A stretch of DNA of 64,000 nucleotides from NCBI GenBank assembly GCA_963778465.1, contig CAVZUK010000002.1, positions 930,001 to 994,000 of the forward strand, in the 5' to 3' direction. The DNA comes from CAVZBW01 sp963778465 (GTDB lineage: Bacteria > Actinomycetota > Acidimicrobiia > Acidimicrobiales > RAAP-2). The position numbers and the translations under genes were made by a program. Positions 1 to 8,336 of the stretch are shown here, piece after piece; position 1 is the first letter of the stretch, and each line of letters begins with the position of its first letter. Under the pieces are notes generated by a model. The model did not search any database, was not told where the DNA came from, and was given only the letters and a program-made list of their open reading frames with translations.

Positions 1-23
1 GTTGGCCCCTTGATATTCATGGC

Positions 24-61
24 TGGTTCCTTATATAAGGAACCACTAATGTGGTCGCGTG
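24..61 (+). promoter_or_regulatory. Palindromic operator and leaderless promoter of the zinc operon
   Basis: Positions 25-44 form a perfect 20-bp palindrome, GGTTCCTTATATAAGGAACC. Immediately downstream, TAATGT (47-52) fits the actinobacterial -10 form TANNNT and is followed by exactly six bases and the GTG start at 59, so the transcript is probably leaderless. The palindrome lies between the expected -35 and -10 positions, where a bound repressor would block RNA polymerase. The encoded ArsR/SmtB protein is the natural binder; binding by the Zur protein of the same operon is an alternative. The palindrome is seen directly; the role is inferred. Confidence 0.7.
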
Positions 62-376
62 CCTCAGACCAAGGCCGTTGACCGGCTTGCAGCGGCGGTG
101 GAGCTGCTCAAGGCCCTAGCCTCGGCCATCCGTCTGGCCGCCATCGTCGAGCTCCGCGAGGGTCCTCGCTGCGTCCATGAGCTGCAGAAGTCGCTCGAGG
201 TAGCGGGCAGTCCTGTCAGCCAGCCCCTGCTCTCCCAGCACCTAAAGGTCCTTCGCGAAGCTGGCTTGGTCACGACCACTCGTCGCGGCACGGAGATCTT
301 GTACCAACTCGCTGACGCTCACGTCGGTCACATCGTCAATGACGCCATACGACACGCACAGGAGGACATCCGATGA
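59..376 (+). CDS. ArsR/SmtB-type metal-responsive repressor
   Basis: A 105-residue winged-helix protein of the ArsR/SmtB family. The recognition helix region carries PLLSQHLKVLREAGLV (56-71). The C-terminal helix has Asp86, His88, His99 and Glu102, spaced D-x-H-x10-H-x2-E, which is the alpha-5 zinc site of SmtB/CzrA, so zinc (or cobalt) is the likely signal and metal binding should release DNA. The GTG start at 59 sits six bases after a TANNNT element, consistent with a leaderless message. It overlaps the next gene by four bases and heads a three-gene operon that ends in a Zur-type gene, as in the mycobacterial smtB-zur operon. Confidence 0.9.
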   Translation: MPQTKAVDRLAAAVELLKALASAIRLAAIVELREGPRCVHELQKSLEVAGSPVSQPLLSQHLKVLREAGLVTTTRRGTEILYQLADAHVGHIVNDAIRHAQEDIR

Positions 377-669
377 CCGCCACCCATTTCGAGCACACTG
401 GCCACACCCACGTCCATGGTGACGGCTGTGGACACGTCGCTGTCCCTCACGATGACCACGTGGACTACGTCCACGACGGACATCTGCACGCCGCCCACGA
501 CGGGCACTTCGACGAGTGCGGCGCCGACGTCCATGCTGAGCACCCCGGACACGATCACACCCACGGCGAGGGTTGTGGACACGTGGCCGTTCCCCACGGT
601 GACCACGTGGACTACATCCATGACGGTCACCGCCACGCCGCACACGAGGGCCACTGGGACGACCATTGA
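373..669 (+). CDS. Histidine-rich duplicated metal-binding protein
   Basis: A 98-residue protein with 27 histidines and three cysteines. It is an internal duplication: residues 10-45 and 59-94 match at an offset of 49, each with the core GCGHVAVPH followed by HV-D-Y-(V/I)-HDGH and AAH. No signal peptide or membrane segment is visible, so it is probably cytoplasmic. Similar GCGHVAVPH segments are known to me from small His-rich proteins and from histidine-rich stretches of zinc transporters; no activity has been assigned. Its position between an SmtB-type and a Zur-type regulator, overlapping both neighbours, argues for zinc buffering, storage or delivery. That role is an inference from composition and context. 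Confidence 0.85.
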   Translation: MTATHFEHTGHTHVHGDGCGHVAVPHDDHVDYVHDGHLHAAHDGHFDECGADVHAEHPGHDHTHGEGCGHVAVPHGDHVDYIHDGHRHAAHEGHWDDH

Positions 670-1127
670 GCCCTCGCCAAGCCGACGTCAGGGTGAACGC
701 TGCCGGCGCCGGTGGGCGGCCACGTCGCGCGCCGCAGGAGCGTTCAACGCGGCAAAAGCGGGCCCTGGCCACCGTCTTGGAAACCTCCGACGGGTTCAGA
801 TCCGCCCAAGAGCTGCACGCCGAACTGCAAGCCCAGGGCGAGAACATCGCCCTCACCACCGTCTACAACCAAGTTCGGTCCCTCGCCGAAGCTGGTGAGC
901 TCGACGTCCTGCGGAGCGACGACGGCGAAATCCGTTACCGCCGCTGCACCAGCGAGGACCACCACCACCATCTTGTCTGTCGCCACTGCGGCTGTGCTAT
1001 CGAAATCGAAGGACCTCAGGTCGAGCGCTGGGCCACCAAGACGGGTACCGAACACGGCTTCACCGACGTGACCCATACGGTCGAGATCATCGGAACCTGT
1101 CCAGACTGCACACAGAGGAACCGATAG
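666..1127 (+). CDS. zur: Fur-family regulator, Zur type
   Basis: A 153-residue Fur-family protein. After a basic tail of about 25 residues comes the winged helix (about 28-90, with TTVYNQVRSLAEAGEL) and the dimerisation domain with HHHH (99-102), CRHC (105-108) and CPDC (145-148); the two CxxC pairs form the structural zinc site. The context in a zinc operon favours Zur over Fur or PerR. The TTG at 666 overlaps the upstream TGA; a GTG at 693 is an alternative start that would trim nine residues. With zinc bound it would repress uptake genes, and its autoregulation through the 25-44 palindrome is possible but unproven. Confidence 0.85.
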   Translation: MSPRQADVRVNAAGAGGRPRRAPQERSTRQKRALATVLETSDGFRSAQELHAELQAQGENIALTTVYNQVRSLAEAGELDVLRSDDGEIRYRRCTSEDHHHHLVCRHCGCAIEIEGPQVERWATKTGTEHGFTDVTHTVEIIGTCPDCTQRNR

Positions 1128-1327
1128 GAAGGAGTACGGCGGCACGGATCGAGGCCGAGGGACGGGGCGAGTCTTGAGACGATCGACTCGGACGCCCACC
1201 GGAGTCCCGCACGTCGGTCGCGACCGTTTTTGGTCGCACCACCGTGTCGAGGTGCTCTGTCCCTCGAAGTCGTCGCGGTCGCCGGCGAGCGACCCGTTCG
1301 GACGGTGCTCGCCTACGGTGGTGCGCG

Positions 1328-1726
1328 ATGACTCCTGTCGACCGCCGAGACGTCGCCGATCTCCACGTGGTAGAGACGGTCTTCTCGTCTGGCCGTGCGC
1401 TCACGGTGCCCGAGATCCTCGCCGCAGAGCCGCGCCTGCCGCAGAGCGGCGTCTACCGCAACATCACCGCCCTCAAGGAGCTGGAGATCGCTGGTCGCGT
1501 CGAGAGCAGCGACGACCACGGCCGCTTCGAGCTCGACGAGGAGTTCACCGGTCACCACCACCTGGCGTGCCCGCACTGCGGTCAGGTCGACGACCTGCGC
1601 ACCTCGCCGGGGCTCGAGCGGGCCTTCAAGGAGGCGGCACGGTCCGCGGCCAGCGAGTGGAGCTTCGCGGTGAGCGAGCACCGCGTCGACTTCGTGGGCA
1701 CCTGCGCCGACTGCCGGGACCGGTGA
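1328..1726 (+). CDS. Second Fur-family regulator
   Basis: A 132-residue Fur-family protein from the ATG at 1328; the frame is open further upstream but that part is arginine-rich and unlike the family. The winged helix contains QSGVYRNITALKELEIAG (39-56). The metal-binding half shows HHH (76-78), CPHC (81-84) and CADC (126-129). It differs clearly from the Zur-type protein 200 bases upstream. Its stop overlaps the start of the FAD oxidoreductase (GTGA), so the regulator is cotranscribed with a redox enzyme and an amidohydrolase, which is unusual for Fur proteins. The metal it senses cannot be told from sequence. Confidence 0.85.
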   Translation: MTPVDRRDVADLHVVETVFSSGRALTVPEILAAEPRLPQSGVYRNITALKELEIAGRVESSDDHGRFELDEEFTGHHHLACPHCGQVDDLRTSPGLERAFKEAARSAASEWSFAVSEHRVDFVGTCADCRDR

Positions 1727-3291
1727 ACGGCGGCGGCCCGACCCGCGCCGCGGACGTGGTGTTCGTCGGCGCCGGCCACAACTCGCTGGTGGCGGCCATC
1801 CTGCTCGCCCGCGACGGCCGCTCCGTCGTCGTGCTCGAGCGAGGCCGCGAGGTCGGGGGAGCGGCGGTGTCCGCTCGGCCCTTCGCCGGGGTGGACGTCA
1901 GCATCTCGCGATACGCCTACCTCGTCTCGCTGTTCCCCGCGGCACTGCTCTCCGATCTCGGCGTGGGCATCGAGCTCCGGCGCCGCCGCGCCGCGTCGTG
2001 CACTCCGGCCGGCCGATCCGCACTGGTCGTCGATGCCGACGATCCCGGTGCCACCCGCCGCTCGTTCGAAGCCATGGGGCTGGCGGCCGACTGGAAGGGC
2101 TGGGTCGATTGGCAGGCGCTCGTGGGTCGAATCGCCACCGTCGTCGCCCCGACGCTGATGGATCCGCTCCGGCCGGCGGACCATTTCCGCAGCCTCCTCG
2201 GGGAGGAGGCCTGGGCGCTCCTGACCGGCCGGCCGCTCGGCGACACGCTGAGCTCGGCCATGGAGAGCGACCTCCTCCGGGGCGCGGTCCTCACCGACGG
2301 CCTGATCGGCACGTTCGCCCACTCCCGGGACGCGACGCTCCGGCAGAACCGGTGCTTCCTCTACCACGTCATCGGAAACGGGACCGGTGAGTGGCTGGTG
2401 CCGGTGGGAGGGATGGGTGCGCTGAGCCGGTCGTTGCTCCGCCTCGCCCGGCAGGCCGGCGTCGAGGTGCGGACCGAGGCCCCGGTCGTCTCCGTCGAGG
2501 CGGACGGTCGCCGCGCCGAGGTCGCGACGGACCGCGGCGACCGGTACCGAGCCTCCGCGGTCCTCTGCGGCGCGGCACCCGCCGTGCTGAGCGGCCTGCT
2601 CGGAGACGGCGTCGAAGGGGAGAGGCCGGAGGGTGCACAGATCAAGGTCAACATGGTCTTGCGGCGCCTTCCCCGCCTCGTCGCGGGCGTGGAGCCGGCC
2701 ACTGCCTTCGCGGGCACCCTGCACGTCAACGAGTCCATGAGCCACCTCGACGCCGCCTGGCAGCGGGCGACGGAGGGGACGTTGCCGGTGCCGGTGCCGT
2801 GCGAGCTCTACTGTCACTCGTTGGCCGACGGCTCGATCATGGGAACCGAGCTGCGCGTGTCCGGCGCGCAGACGGTGAGCCTCTTCGCCCTCCACACGCC
2901 GGCCCGCCTTTTCGCCGGTTCCTCGGCGGGTCCGGGCACCCTGAGCTCGGACGCCGCCCTGCGAGCCTGTCTCGCCTCGGCCCAGTCCGTCCTCGACGAG
3001 CCGCTCTCGGAGTGCATCCTGGCGGACGCCGACGGGAGGCCCTGCATCGAGGTCCACACCCCGGTCACCCTGGAGCGGGAGCTCTCGCTTCCCGGCGGCA
3101 ACATCTTCCACGGAGACCTCCGCTGGCCGTGGGCGGAAGACGACGGGGAGGTGGGGCGCTGGGGAGTCGAGACCGCCGTGCCCAACGTCTTCGTTTGCGG
3201 CTCCGGCTCTCGCCGCGGCGGCGCGGTGAGCGGGCTCGGTGGTCACCATGCGGCCATGGCCGTGCGAGGGCTGCTTGCCCGGTCGCCATGA
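1723..3291 (+). CDS. FAD-dependent oxidoreductase, CrtI/PYROXD2-like
   Basis: A 522-residue flavoprotein from the GTG at 1723. The N terminus carries the dinucleotide fold VVFVGAGHNSLVAAILLA followed by an acidic strand end (VLER) and GGAAV. The middle has GGMGALSRSLLRLA, typical of the phytoene-desaturase and PYROXD2 branch, and the C terminus has PNVFVCGSGSRRGGAVSG, where FAD is closed in. The substrate is unknown; neighbours (Fur protein, amidohydrolase) do not point to carotenoids, and no phytoene synthase is present. The gene overlaps the Fur gene by four bases and is followed after 16 bases by the amidohydrolase, so the three probably form one transcript. Confidence 0.85.
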   Translation: MNGGGPTRAADVVFVGAGHNSLVAAILLARDGRSVVVLERGREVGGAAVSARPFAGVDVSISRYAYLVSLFPAALLSDLGVGIELRRRRAASCTPAGRSALVVDADDPGATRRSFEAMGLAADWKGWVDWQALVGRIATVVAPTLMDPLRPADHFRSLLGEEAWALLTGRPLGDTLSSAMESDLLRGAVLTDGLIGTFAHSRDATLRQNRCFLYHVIGNGTGEWLVPVGGMGALSRSLLRLARQAGVEVRTEAPVVSVEADGRRAEVATDRGDRYRASAVLCGAAPAVLSGLLGDGVEGERPEGAQIKVNMVLRRLPRLVAGVEPATAFAGTLHVNESMSHLDAAWQRATEGTLPVPVPCELYCHSLADGSIMGTELRVSGAQTVSLFALHTPARLFAGSSAGPGTLSSDAALRACLASAQSVLDEPLSECILADADGRPCIEVHTPVTLERELSLPGGNIFHGDLRWPWAEDDGEVGRWGVETAVPNVFVCGSGSRRGGAVSGLGGHHAAMAVRGLLARSP

Positions 3292-3307
3292 GGCGGGCCC
3301 GCATCCG

Positions 3308-4492
3308 ATGACCGGCAACGCCGTCCTCGGGGTCGTGCAGGCCGCTGCGATCATCGACCATCACGCCCACAGCGTGGTCGGGGAGGTGTCCGGTCGCGCC
3401 GCACTCGAGGGGTTCCTCTCCGAGTCCAGCCAGCCGCCACCTCGCGGGTGCTCCAACTTCGACTCCTTCCTCGGGATGGCCGTGCTGCGCACGTGTGGGC
3501 CACTCCTGGACCTCCCGCCCTCGACCGGCGCCGGCGAGTACCTCGCACGACGCCGGGAGCTCGGCGGCACCGAGGTGAACCGGCGCCTCCTGCGCGCCTC
3601 TCGACTGTCGGCCCTGTTGGTGGATCCGGGGTATCGGGCCGGCGAGCTCGTCCACCTGGCCCGGCTCTCGGCGCTGGCGGATGTGCCGGTGCGTCGCGTC
3701 GTTCGCCTGGAGCAGGTCGCAGAGGACCTCGCTGCCGAGGGCACGGGCGCGTGGGCCTTCGCGGACGCCTTTGCGGAGCGGCTCCACGTCGAGCTCTCCG
3801 GCCCGGGTGCCGCCGTCGGTTGCAAGTCCGTGCTCGCCTACCGAGGTGGGCTCGACGTCGATCCGACCGAGCCCGGCCGCGCCGAGGTCGTGGGGGCGGC
3901 GGGCCGATGGCTGTCGGCGGCCCGGGACGCGGGCGGCCCGCGGATCACGGACCCGGTGCTCCTGCGCCACCTCGTGTGGACCGCCTTGCGTGCCGGCGTC
4001 CCGCTGCAGCTGCACACCGGCTACGGGGACGGGGATCTCGACCTCGCCCGATCCGATCCCGCGCTCCTGACCGGCCTGATCCGCCTGGCATCGCCCCTCG
4101 GGACGCCGATCGTCCTCTTGCACTGCTACCCGTACCACCGCCAGGCGGCGTACCTCGCCGGCGTCTACCCCCACGTCTACTTCGACGTCGGTCTGGCCCT
4201 CAACTACGTCGGCCACCGGGCGTCGAGCGTGCTCGCCGAGGCGCTCGAGTGCGCACCGGTGCACAAGATGCTCTACTCGTCGGATGCCTTCGGGTTGGCC
4301 GAGCTCCACGCTCTGGGCGCGATCCGCTTCCGAGAGGCGTTGGCCGAGGTGCTCGAGCCGCTGTACTCCCGGGAGCGGCGCAGCGAGAGCGACGTGGCTC
4401 GACTGGCCACCCTCATCTGCTCGGGCAACGCCCGGCGGATCTACCGGCTGCCGGAGGCCGCGCCCGGCGACGGGGTCACGTTCGACGCATGA
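3308..4492 (+). CDS. Metal-dependent amidohydrolase, amidohydrolase-2 type
   Basis: A 394-residue TIM-barrel hydrolase. The metal motif HxH is in DHHAHS (17-22); further likely ligands are the histidines of LQLHTGYGD and LLHCYPYH, and the aspartate of LYSSDAFG near the C terminus. It resembles the amidohydrolase branch found alone or fused to glutamine-synthetase-like domains (FluG type). The ATG at 3308 was chosen because the upstream part of the frame overlaps the preceding gene and lacks family features. Its last 17 bases overlap the convergent TetR gene. The substrate is not predictable. Confidence 0.8.
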   Translation: MTGNAVLGVVQAAAIIDHHAHSVVGEVSGRAALEGFLSESSQPPPRGCSNFDSFLGMAVLRTCGPLLDLPPSTGAGEYLARRRELGGTEVNRRLLRASRLSALLVDPGYRAGELVHLARLSALADVPVRRVVRLEQVAEDLAAEGTGAWAFADAFAERLHVELSGPGAAVGCKSVLAYRGGLDVDPTEPGRAEVVGAAGRWLSAARDAGGPRITDPVLLRHLVWTALRAGVPLQLHTGYGDGDLDLARSDPALLTGLIRLASPLGTPIVLLHCYPYHRQAAYLAGVYPHVYFDVGLALNYVGHRASSVLAEALECAPVHKMLYSSDAFGLAELHALGAIRFREALAEVLEPLYSRERRSESDVARLATLICSGNARRIYRLPEAAPGDGVTFDA

Positions 4493-5162
4493 TGCCGTCG
4501 AGAAGGAGCCGCAGGCCCTCTTCGAAGCGCCGATCGTCGAGCTCGGTGTCGACGGCCGCGCCGGCGACCACCTCGTCGATGGAGTGCATGGTGGCCTCCG
4601 CCAACCGGGGGGCGTCCGAGGGACGGTGCTCGACGCTCGAGAACTCCGCACCCTGCTCGCGCTCTCGTGCCATCCGCCGTGCCGAGGCGAAGATCACCGA
4701 GCCGTAGACGTAGTTGCCGTAGATGTAGGCGGCGAAGCCCACGCGTTCACCGCTCAGCTCCATCCCCTCGAACATGGCGCCCACCATGGCGAGCATCCCG
4801 GAGAGCCGGGGCGTCGACTCGGGAAAGTCGACCAGGTAGGGAGCGATCCGGAAGTGGCGGGCAAAGGCACGGCGCATGGACACCCCGCTCAGGACCAGCA
4901 CCTCCACCGGATCGAGGGAAAGGGGATCGCCGTGGCTCAGCACCTCCTCGATGATCTCGTCGAACACCAGTCCCAGTGCGGCGGCGATCACCCCCGCCTC
5001 AGAGGGGTAGTGCTTGTAGACCGCCCCGGGCGCCACGCCCAGGATCTGGCCCAGGCGTCGCATGGAGAAGGGCTCCTTGCTCGTGTCGAAGTGCTGCAGC
5101 GTGGACCGTGCGATCTCGTCTCTCGAGAGATGGGTGACCCGTCCTTTCGCCAGCCTGGACAT
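4476..5162 (-). CDS. TetR-family transcriptional regulator
   Basis: A 228-residue TetR protein. The helix-turn-helix covers about residues 12-60, with FSMRRLGQILGVAPGAVYKHY as recognisable core; the remainder is the ligand-binding helical domain and shows no family-specific signature. It is transcribed in the same direction as, and downstream of, the DUF35/thiolase/dehydrogenase cluster, 43 bases beyond the DUF35 stop region on the other side of 5206, and may control that cluster. It overlaps the amidohydrolase tail-to-tail. The ligand is unknown; acyl-CoA or sterol-like compounds would fit the neighbours. Confidence 0.85.
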   Translation of the reverse strand: MSRLAKGRVTHLSRDEIARSTLQHFDTSKEPFSMRRLGQILGVAPGAVYKHYPSEAGVIAAALGLVFDEIIEEVLSHGDPLSLDPVEVLVLSGVSMRRAFARHFRIAPYLVDFPESTPRLSGMLAMVGAMFEGMELSGERVGFAAYIYGNYVYGSVIFASARRMAREREQGAEFSSVEHRPSDAPRLAEATMHSIDEVVAGAAVDTELDDRRFEEGLRLLLDGIMRRT

Positions 5163-5205
5163 GGGGTCGGTGCTGCTCCGTTGGTTCTTCTATCCGGGGC
5201 CCACG

Positions 5206-5670
5206 TCAGCCGGCCCGCCGGGCCGGTCGCCAAAAGGGCAGGCCCACGTCCTCGCTCGCCTCGAGGAGGACCACCTCGAGGGGCATCCCGATCTCGAGCT
5301 CGTCGATGTCGCACCCGATGACGTTGGACATCATCCGCACGCCCTCCTCGAGCTCCACGATGCCGACGGCATAGGGAACCAGCGCCGCGAAGGCCTCCGA
5401 ACGATTCTGACGGATGATCGTGAAGGTGTGCAGAACCCCGCGGCCCGATGCCTCGACCCACTCCGTCTCCCCGGCGCACGTCGTGCAGAGGGCCCTCGGA
5501 TAGAACTGGAAGCTCTCGCACGTCGTGCATCGCTGCAGGACGAGTCGACCCTCGGCGGCGCTCTTCCAGTAGTGGGCATTGGTGTGGTCCGGGTCGGGCA
5601 ACGCGCGCTTCGAGATGGTGGCCCTCACCGATTGGACGGCCGCATCGCCGTCCGGCTGGCCTCGAGTCAT
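5206..5670 (-). CDS. DUF35 OB-fold protein with zinc ribbon
   Basis: A 154-residue protein with a rubredoxin-like zinc ribbon (Cys48-x2-Cys51 and Cys62-x2-Cys65) followed by an OB fold beginning WVEASGRGVLHTFTII. Proteins of this family bind CoA esters and act as partners of thiolase-like enzymes; in steroid side-chain degradation the DUF35 part of ChsH2 partners the aldolase Ltp2. The ATG at 5670 overlaps the thiolase-like stop (ATGA), which strongly supports translational coupling and a stoichiometric complex with that enzyme. Confidence 0.88.
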   Translation of the reverse strand: MTRGQPDGDAAVQSVRATISKRALPDPDHTNAHYWKSAAEGRLVLQRCTTCESFQFYPRALCTTCAGETEWVEASGRGVLHTFTIIRQNRSEAFAALVPYAVGIVELEEGVRMMSNVIGCDIDELEIGMPLEVVLLEASEDVGLPFWRPARRAG

Positions 5671-6842
5671 GACGGCCCCTCCTTGCCGAGGACGACGGTG
5701 CCCATGCACGACAGCATGCCCCCCGAACCACAGGCCACGGCCAGCTCGCAGTCGGGAACCTGGGACTCGCCACCCTCGCCGCGCAGCTGCCGCACGGCCT
5801 CGTTGATCAAGAAGATCCCGCGCATTCCCGGGTGGCATGCGGAGAGCCCACCCCCGTCGGTGTTCATGGGGTGCTTGCCGCCGCGTCGCAGGGCACCGGT
5901 CTCGACGAACGCGCCACCCTCGCCCTTCTGGCAGAAGCCCATGTCCTCGAGGAGCAGGAGCACGGTGATCGTGAAGCTGTCGTAGATCTGGATCGTGTCG
6001 ACGTCCTCGGGGCGGACGCCGGCCTGGCCAAACGCCTCGGGAGCGCACTGGGCCGCCGACGTGGTGGTGAAGTCCGGCATCTGGCTGATCGTCCAGTGCG
6101 TCTGGGCGCCAGCCGCGCCGAGGACGTGCACCGGGGGCTTGCGCAGGTCTCGGGCGCGTTCGGCCGTCGTCATGATGAAGGCGCCGCCGCCGTCGGAGAT
6201 GACGCAACAGTCGAGCTTGTGGAGCGGATCGGCGATCATGCGGGAGGAGAGGACGTCCTCCACGGTGATCGGGTCGCGGTACTGCGCCTTCGGGTTGAGG
6301 CCTGCGTACTCCCGGACGCCGACGGCGATCTCCGCGAGCTGCTCTGGCTTCGTCCCGTACTCGTACATGTGGCGACGGGCCGCCATGGCGTAGGCGCCGG
6401 CCAGCACGTTGCCCCAGGACGACTCGAAGCCCGTGGGCCCCTTGACCCGGGACGCCCCGCCGGAGAACGTGCTCGTGCCGAGCATGCGGCCCATCCTCGA
6501 GAGCAGGTCCGAACCGTAGGTGACGAGGACGACGTCGCACATCCCGTCCCGGATCGCCGAGGCGGCGTGCTGCACGTAGAACTCGAAGGTCGAGCCACCG
6601 ACCATCGTGCCGTCGATCCAGCGGTGGCGGATCGCCAGGTACTCGGCCATGTTGGCCGCGTCGTCGACCGAGGCGAACCCCGTTCCCGGGGTCATGTAGC
6701 CGTCGATCGCCGACTTTTCGAGCCCACAGTCCTCGAGGGCGCGTCGGGTGGCCAGCGCGTGGTGCTGCAGGCCGTCGAATTCCGGAACGACCGGGTACTC
6801 GCTCCATCCGACGCCGACGATCACCGGGTCACGAGCTGCCAT
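5667..6842 (-). CDS. Thiolase-like protein, lipid-transfer/aldolase (Ltp) type
   Basis: A 391-residue thiolase-superfamily protein starting at the ATG at 6842, preceded by a GA-rich ribosome site. It has the C-terminal GGGLSACHPGMRG, the histidine-containing motif of this branch. The region that holds the nucleophilic cysteine in true thiolases reads STFSGGASRVKG, with no cysteine, which favours a non-thiolytic role such as the retro-aldol cleavage of Ltp2-type proteins rather than thiolysis. The overlapping DUF35 partner and a P450 nearby fit removal of a short acid from a branched or sterol-like side chain. The reaction is inferred from family and context. Confidence 0.82.
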   Translation of the reverse strand: MAARDPVIVGVGWSEYPVVPEFDGLQHHALATRRALEDCGLEKSAIDGYMTPGTGFASVDDAANMAEYLAIRHRWIDGTMVGGSTFEFYVQHAASAIRDGMCDVVLVTYGSDLLSRMGRMLGTSTFSGGASRVKGPTGFESSWGNVLAGAYAMAARRHMYEYGTKPEQLAEIAVGVREYAGLNPKAQYRDPITVEDVLSSRMIADPLHKLDCCVISDGGGAFIMTTAERARDLRKPPVHVLGAAGAQTHWTISQMPDFTTTSAAQCAPEAFGQAGVRPEDVDTIQIYDSFTITVLLLLEDMGFCQKGEGGAFVETGALRRGGKHPMNTDGGGLSACHPGMRGIFLINEAVRQLRGEGGESQVPDCELAVACGSGGMLSCMGTVVLGKEGPS

Positions 6843-7028
6843 CCATCCCCCTCTTTCTCGAGCTGCACCCAACGATCTCGCAATCGAGTCCTTCCCTCGC
6901 ACGCACGGTGCAGGCGACGGGTGGCTCGCGAGCACCCTATTCCGGCGAGAGGGCGGTGTGGCTACTCTGCGCCATCTCGACCACGACAGCTGTCAGACCG
7001 TGTCGCCCGCCTCGCGACCGCCGATCGA

Positions 7029-8174
7029 CTAGAAGACGACGACGCCCCGGACGTTGGTGCCGTTGCGCATGTCCTCGTAGCCCTGGTTGATGTCGTCCAG
7101 CGAGTAGGTGTTGGTGACGAGCTCGTCGAGGAGGAGCTTTCCCTCCATGTACAGGTCGAGGATGCGGGGAATGTCGCGTCGAGGGTTGGCATTGCCGAAG
7201 ATGCAGCCGACGAGCTCCTTGCGCATCATCGCGAGCATGAAGAGGTCGAGCTTCACGTCCGTCTGCGACATCGGCGCCACCGAGGTGACGACGGCCCGCC
7301 CGGCCTTCTTGACGAGGTTGAGGAGGGGGTTGATCAGGTCTCCGTAGGCGACGCCGACGGTGAGGATCGCCTTGTCCGCCATGGCGCCTCGCGTGAGCTC
7401 GCCGACCAGCGCCTGAGCCTCCTCCATGGACGCGGCGGTGTGGGTCGCTCCGAACACGGTGGCGATCTCCCGCTTCGACGCCAAGGGATCGACGGCGATG
7501 ATCTTGTCCGCACCGGCGAGGCGGGCCCCCTGGAGGGCGTTGGCACCGATGCCACCCACCCCGACGACCACGACGGTCTCGCCGGACCGGACGTCCGCGG
7601 CGTAGACCGCGGAGCCCCATCCGGTGGTCACCCCGCATCCGACGAGCGCGGCGCGCTCGAGCGGGATGTGGGGCTCGATCTTGACGCAGCTGGTCTCGCT
7701 CACCACGGTGACGGGCTCGAAGGTGCCGGTGCAGGTCATGATGCCGAGGTCGGTCCCGTCGGCGGCGTGGTGGCGGGCGGTGAAGTCGCTGATCTGCCGG
7801 CCCGCCAACAGGAACGCACCCAGGTCGCAGAGGTGCTGCTGCCCGATGGCGCACGACGGGCAACGTCCACATGCAGGGATGAAGCTCAGGACGACGTGGT
7901 CACCGGGCACCAGCTGGGTCACGCCGGGTCCGACCTCGACCACCTCGCCGGCACCCTCGTGGCCGCCGATGACCGGGAACTGCTGCAGCCCGAGGAGCTC
8001 CGCGATCGCCGGGTCCATGACCATGTCGCCGGTGACGAGGTGCTCGTCGGAATGGCACAGGCCCGAGGCCGCCAGCTCGACGAGAACCTCCCCGGCTCGC
8101 GGGGGATCCAGCGTGATCTCCTCCACGCTCCACTTGGTCTGCGGCTCCCACAGGATGGCGGCTCTGCTCTGCAT
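7029..8174 (-). CDS. NDMA-dependent type zinc alcohol dehydrogenase
   Basis: A 381-residue medium-chain dehydrogenase. Catalytic zinc ligands are Cys40 (SGLCHSDEH) and the HE pair of GGHEGAG; the structural zinc site is Cys102, 105, 108 and 116 (CGRCPSCAIGQQHLC). The nucleotide fold has VVVVGVGGIGANALQGA. Overall it matches the family called NDMA-dependent alcohol dehydrogenases, which keep NAD tightly bound and are associated with the redox cofactor mycofactocin. No mycofactocin biosynthesis gene is in the window. It is divergent from the P450 (162 bases between starts), an arrangement that suggests oxidation of the alcohol made by the P450. Confidence 0.88.
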   Translation of the reverse strand: MQSRAAILWEPQTKWSVEEITLDPPRAGEVLVELAASGLCHSDEHLVTGDMVMDPAIAELLGLQQFPVIGGHEGAGEVVEVGPGVTQLVPGDHVVLSFIPACGRCPSCAIGQQHLCDLGAFLLAGRQISDFTARHHAADGTDLGIMTCTGTFEPVTVVSETSCVKIEPHIPLERAALVGCGVTTGWGSAVYAADVRSGETVVVVGVGGIGANALQGARLAGADKIIAVDPLASKREIATVFGATHTAASMEEAQALVGELTRGAMADKAILTVGVAYGDLINPLLNLVKKAGRAVVTSVAPMSQTDVKLDLFMLAMMRKELVGCIFGNANPRRDIPRILDLYMEGKLLLDELVTNTYSLDDINQGYEDMRNGTNVRGVVVF

Positions 8175-8336
8175 GCTGGGCTCTCTTCAGGTGACGGCTG
8201 GGACAGCCGAGCTTACCGGCCGGCCCCGGCCGCCAGTGGCCCACCGGCGCACCGCCCGGTGCCTGTCGGCGCCGACGCGACCTCCGCCGCGGCCGGCGGC
8301 CTAGAGTTGTCGGCGACCAATTTGAGGAGGTCCACG

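Noticed and set aside
5832..8336. Very long plus-strand open frame (part of 1246 codons) upstream of the P450
   Set aside because: It is antisense to the DUF35, thiolase-like and dehydrogenase genes, which have clear motifs; only the part from 8337 is coding.
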